Of a DNA stretch of 8,463 nt, positions 7,119-8,463 are shown piece by piece. Position 1 is the first letter of the stretch. Every line of letters begins with the position of its first letter. Under the pieces are notes generated by a model. It was not told where the DNA came from. It saw nothing but the letters and a program-made list of their open reading frames with translations, and searched no databases. Source of the stretch: DASRTE01 sp050743145 (GTDB lineage: Bacteria; Actinomycetota; Actinomycetes; Jiangellales; Jiangellaceae); NCBI GenBank assembly GCA_050743145.1, contig JBOGDU010000025.1:1-8463 (forward strand), read 5' to 3'. The position numbers and the translations under genes are program-made.

Positions 7119-7198
7119 GACAGCACCGCCTCCGGAATGTCGTCGAGATTCGGGTTGGGCCGGATCGGCACGGGATCGTGGCCGTCAGCTGCCGACAT
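7115..7198 (-). CDS. Candidate 27-residue micro-ORF overlapping both neighbours
   Basis: ATG at 7198-7196 opens a 27-codon frame ending at TGA 7117-7115. It overlaps the end of the S15 gene by 14 bases and shares GTGA with the redoxin start, the classic arrangement for translational coupling. Codon positions look coding: about 80% G/C at third positions and low G/C at second positions. The peptide is Pro/Asp-rich, containing PVPIRPNPNLDDIPEAVL, with no membrane segment. No Shine-Dalgarno is seen before the ATG, so it would rely on coupling to the S15 stop. Alternatives are a chance open frame, or the real C-terminus of a gene whose frame is shifted near 7187. I do not recognise it. Confidence 0.35.
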   Translation of the reverse strand: MSAADGHDPVPIRPNPNLDDIPEAVLS

Positions 7199-8463
7199 CC
7201 GAGCGCGCTGCAGCGCTGACGAGTGCGGCACGTTCCCGGGCGGTGATCAGGTCGGCAGCCATCAGCAGGTCGGCGACCTCCTCCACATGCAGCACGAACT
7301 GCCCGTGGTTGCCCCACTCCTGGTCGTCCAGGACGTGGTCGTTGATCGTGCAGCCGCCGGCGACCGTGTGGTTCGGAACACCGCTGTCGACGTCACCCAC
7401 GATGACGGTCGCTCGGGCATCGGGCTCGGCACAGATCGGCATGGCCAGGCGACCTCCGACCACCGGAAGCTCGACGGAGGTCCCGGACAGGTCGACGGAC
7501 AGCTCCGTACCCGGCTGTGGCCGCAGGGTGAACTCGGCGTCGGTGGAGAAGATCATCAGTCCGAGCCGGGAACCGGCCGGGAGAACCTGATCGTCGGGCT
7601 GCAGGTCGAACGTCACGTCGTCGAACGTGCCCGGCGTGAGCGGCCTGCCGTTGGTCAGGGAAGCGTGGTTCTGTGGATCGGCCCAGCCCCGGGTCACGAT
7701 GCTCGTCGTCGAACCCCTCGTGCTGGACGTGCATCCTGACGCGCTGGTCCACGGCAGCTTGACCAGCGCCACCGACAGGTTGGCCGCGGGCTTGCTCGAC
7801 GCGAGCCGTACTGTGACCGACGCCGTGCCTGAGGTGTGCAGGTTCTGCGTCAGCACCGGTGTCGTGTAGAGCAGCCGGTGCGTTGAGACCGTGGTGGCCA
7901 GGTTCCCGGCGTTGCACGCCACGTTGCCCGCGTCGACCAGCGTCTCGGCCGCCGCCGCCGGCAGCGCCAGCGAGGTCAGGTCACCGGCGGTGGCGCCGCC
8001 CTCCTGCAGGGTGAGCGTGACCGGCGCCGCCGCCGGGTTCGGATAGTTCTCGTAGGGCGTCGGGTTCGCCTGGCTGGCGCCTTCTCGCACGATCCATGCC
8101 TTGGGGTCGTTCTCTACGCCGTTGTCGACGCCGTATAGGTACCGGGTGAACCAGCGGTTCTGCAGGAAGAAGGCGCCGAAACCGCCGTGGCCACCCTGGT
8201 GGAAGTACTGCTGCAACGGCACGCCCCAGCGCTCGAGCTCCTGGGAGATGCGGACGCTGTGCTCGGGAACGACGTTCCAGTCGTTGAAGGCGTGCGCCAT
8301 CAACGTCGCCGCTTTCACCTTCTTCACCGCGTTGATGTAGTCGCGTCCGGCCCAGAAGTCGTTGTAGTCACCGGACACCCGGTCCTGATGGGCGTTCATC
8401 TCACCGACCCGGACGGTGTCGATGCAGTACTGACGCGTGTCCGGATAACCGCTGCTGATGTAG
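7185..8463 (-). CDS. S15-family Xaa-Pro dipeptidyl-peptidase paralogue with C-terminal tail (5'-truncated)
   Basis: The gene runs off the right edge; no stop interrupts the frame up to 8462, so ATG 8399 is internal. The catalytic serine and any signal peptide lie outside. The visible part has the catalytic aspartate in AFNDWNVVPEH (codon 8282-8280) and histidine in HQGGHGGF (codon 8189-8187). It also has the PepX-type TRGWADPQNHAS segment and the beta-sandwich ending in ELPVVGGR. GDYNDFWAGRDY matches GDYNDFWAERDY of the + strand S15 protein, marking the two as paralogues, but overall they are well diverged. After the sandwich comes an ~87-residue tail (7448-7188) absent from the first paralogue, with GVPNHTVAGGCTINDHV, a helical HGQFVLHVEEVADLLMAA and the ending ALVSAAARSDVGS. 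Probably secreted and cotranscribed with the redoxin. Role inferred: release of X-Pro or X-Hyp dipeptides. Confidence 0.85.
   Translation of the reverse strand, partial: YISSGYPDTRQYCIDTVRVGEMNAHQDRVSGDYNDFWAGRDYINAVKKVKAATLMAHAFNDWNVVPEHSVRISQELERWGVPLQQYFHQGGHGGFGAFFLQNRWFTRYLYGVDNGVENDPKAWIVREGASQANPTPYENYPNPAAAPVTLTLQEGGATAGDLTSLALPAAAAETLVDAGNVACNAGNLATTVSTHRLLYTTPVLTQNLHTSGTASVTVRLASSKPAANLSVALVKLPWTSASGCTSSTRGSTTSIVTRGWADPQNHASLTNGRPLTPGTFDDVTFDLQPDDQVLPAGSRLGLMIFSTDAEFTLRPQPGTELSVDLSGTSVELPVVGGRLAMPICAEPDARATVIVGDVDSGVPNHTVAGGCTINDHVLDDQEWGNHGQFVLHVEEVADLLMAADLITARERAALVSAAARSDVGS
7188..7448 (-). other. C-terminal appended module of the second S15 protein
   Basis: About 87 residues follow the normal end of the PepX/CocE-type sandwich (ELPVVGGR). 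They contain two cysteines (PICAEP, AGGCTIND) that could form a disulfide, then an amphipathic helical stretch (FVLHVEEVADLLMAADLI) and the terminal motif AAARSDVG. From memory, similar tails end unrelated secreted actinobacterial hydrolases, which would make this a shared appended module. That recollection needs a database check. Confidence 0.45.

Noticed and set aside
6394..7317. - strand 307-codon frame overlapping the redoxin gene
   Set aside because: It is an out-of-frame Arg/Gly-rich translation across the redoxin. The redoxin frame has a lipobox, CxxC and cis-Pro, so this one is a shadow.
6262..7590. Long + strand frames (6262-7590 and 6534-7739) over the redoxin and second S15 gene
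   Set aside because: Their translations are Ser/Arg/Thr/Pro-rich or Arg/His-rich without domains, and they run antisense to well-supported genes.
1..8463. CRISPR arrays, tRNA or rRNA genes, transposons, attachment sites
   Set aside because: No spaced direct repeats, cloverleaf-like segments, transposase motifs or terminal inverted repeats were seen on either strand.

Overview
The window is GC-rich (roughly 70% by eye) with strong third-codon-position G/C bias, GTG starts and actinomycete-style protein families. This suggests a filamentous or related actinomycete; a Pseudonocardia-like genome is a guess from overall feel, not something I can prove. It holds six protein genes plus one candidate micro-ORF. 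The first and last genes are cut by the window edges. I see no RNA genes, CRISPR arrays or insertion sequences, and no gene-free stretch exceeds 300 bases.

Left half (1-4408, all + strand): the C-terminal two thirds of a proline racemase / 4-hydroxyproline 2-epimerase family enzyme, a GntR-type regulator with an FCD ligand domain, a PucR-type regulator, and an aldehyde dehydrogenase of the alpha-ketoglutarate semialdehyde (2,5-dioxovalerate) dehydrogenase subfamily. The epimerase and this dehydrogenase are the first and last steps of the known trans-4-hydroxy-L-proline to 2-oxoglutarate pathway, so this half reads as part of a hydroxyproline catabolic locus with two regulators. The two middle enzymes (D-hydroxyproline dehydrogenase and the pyrroline-4-hydroxy-2-carboxylate deaminase) are not in the window and would be expected before position 1 or elsewhere.

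Right half (4409-8463): a 160-base, relatively AT-richer intergenic region, then a secreted S15-family X-Pro dipeptidyl-peptidase-like hydrolase on the + strand. Convergent to it on the - strand are a second, 5'-truncated S15 paralogue with an extra C-terminal tail, a 27-codon overlapping candidate ORF, and a TlpA/ResA-like lipoprotein thiol oxidoreductase. A hairpin without a T-tract lies between the convergent genes.

Working model (inference): exported proline-specific peptidases cut Pro/Hyp-rich peptides such as collagen or plant-wall fragments, a membrane-anchored redoxin helps their disulfides form or isomerise, and the intracellular Hyp pathway burns the released imino acid. Each part belongs to a known family. 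The juxtaposition, the overlapping micro-ORF and the C-terminal tail are the points most worth checking.
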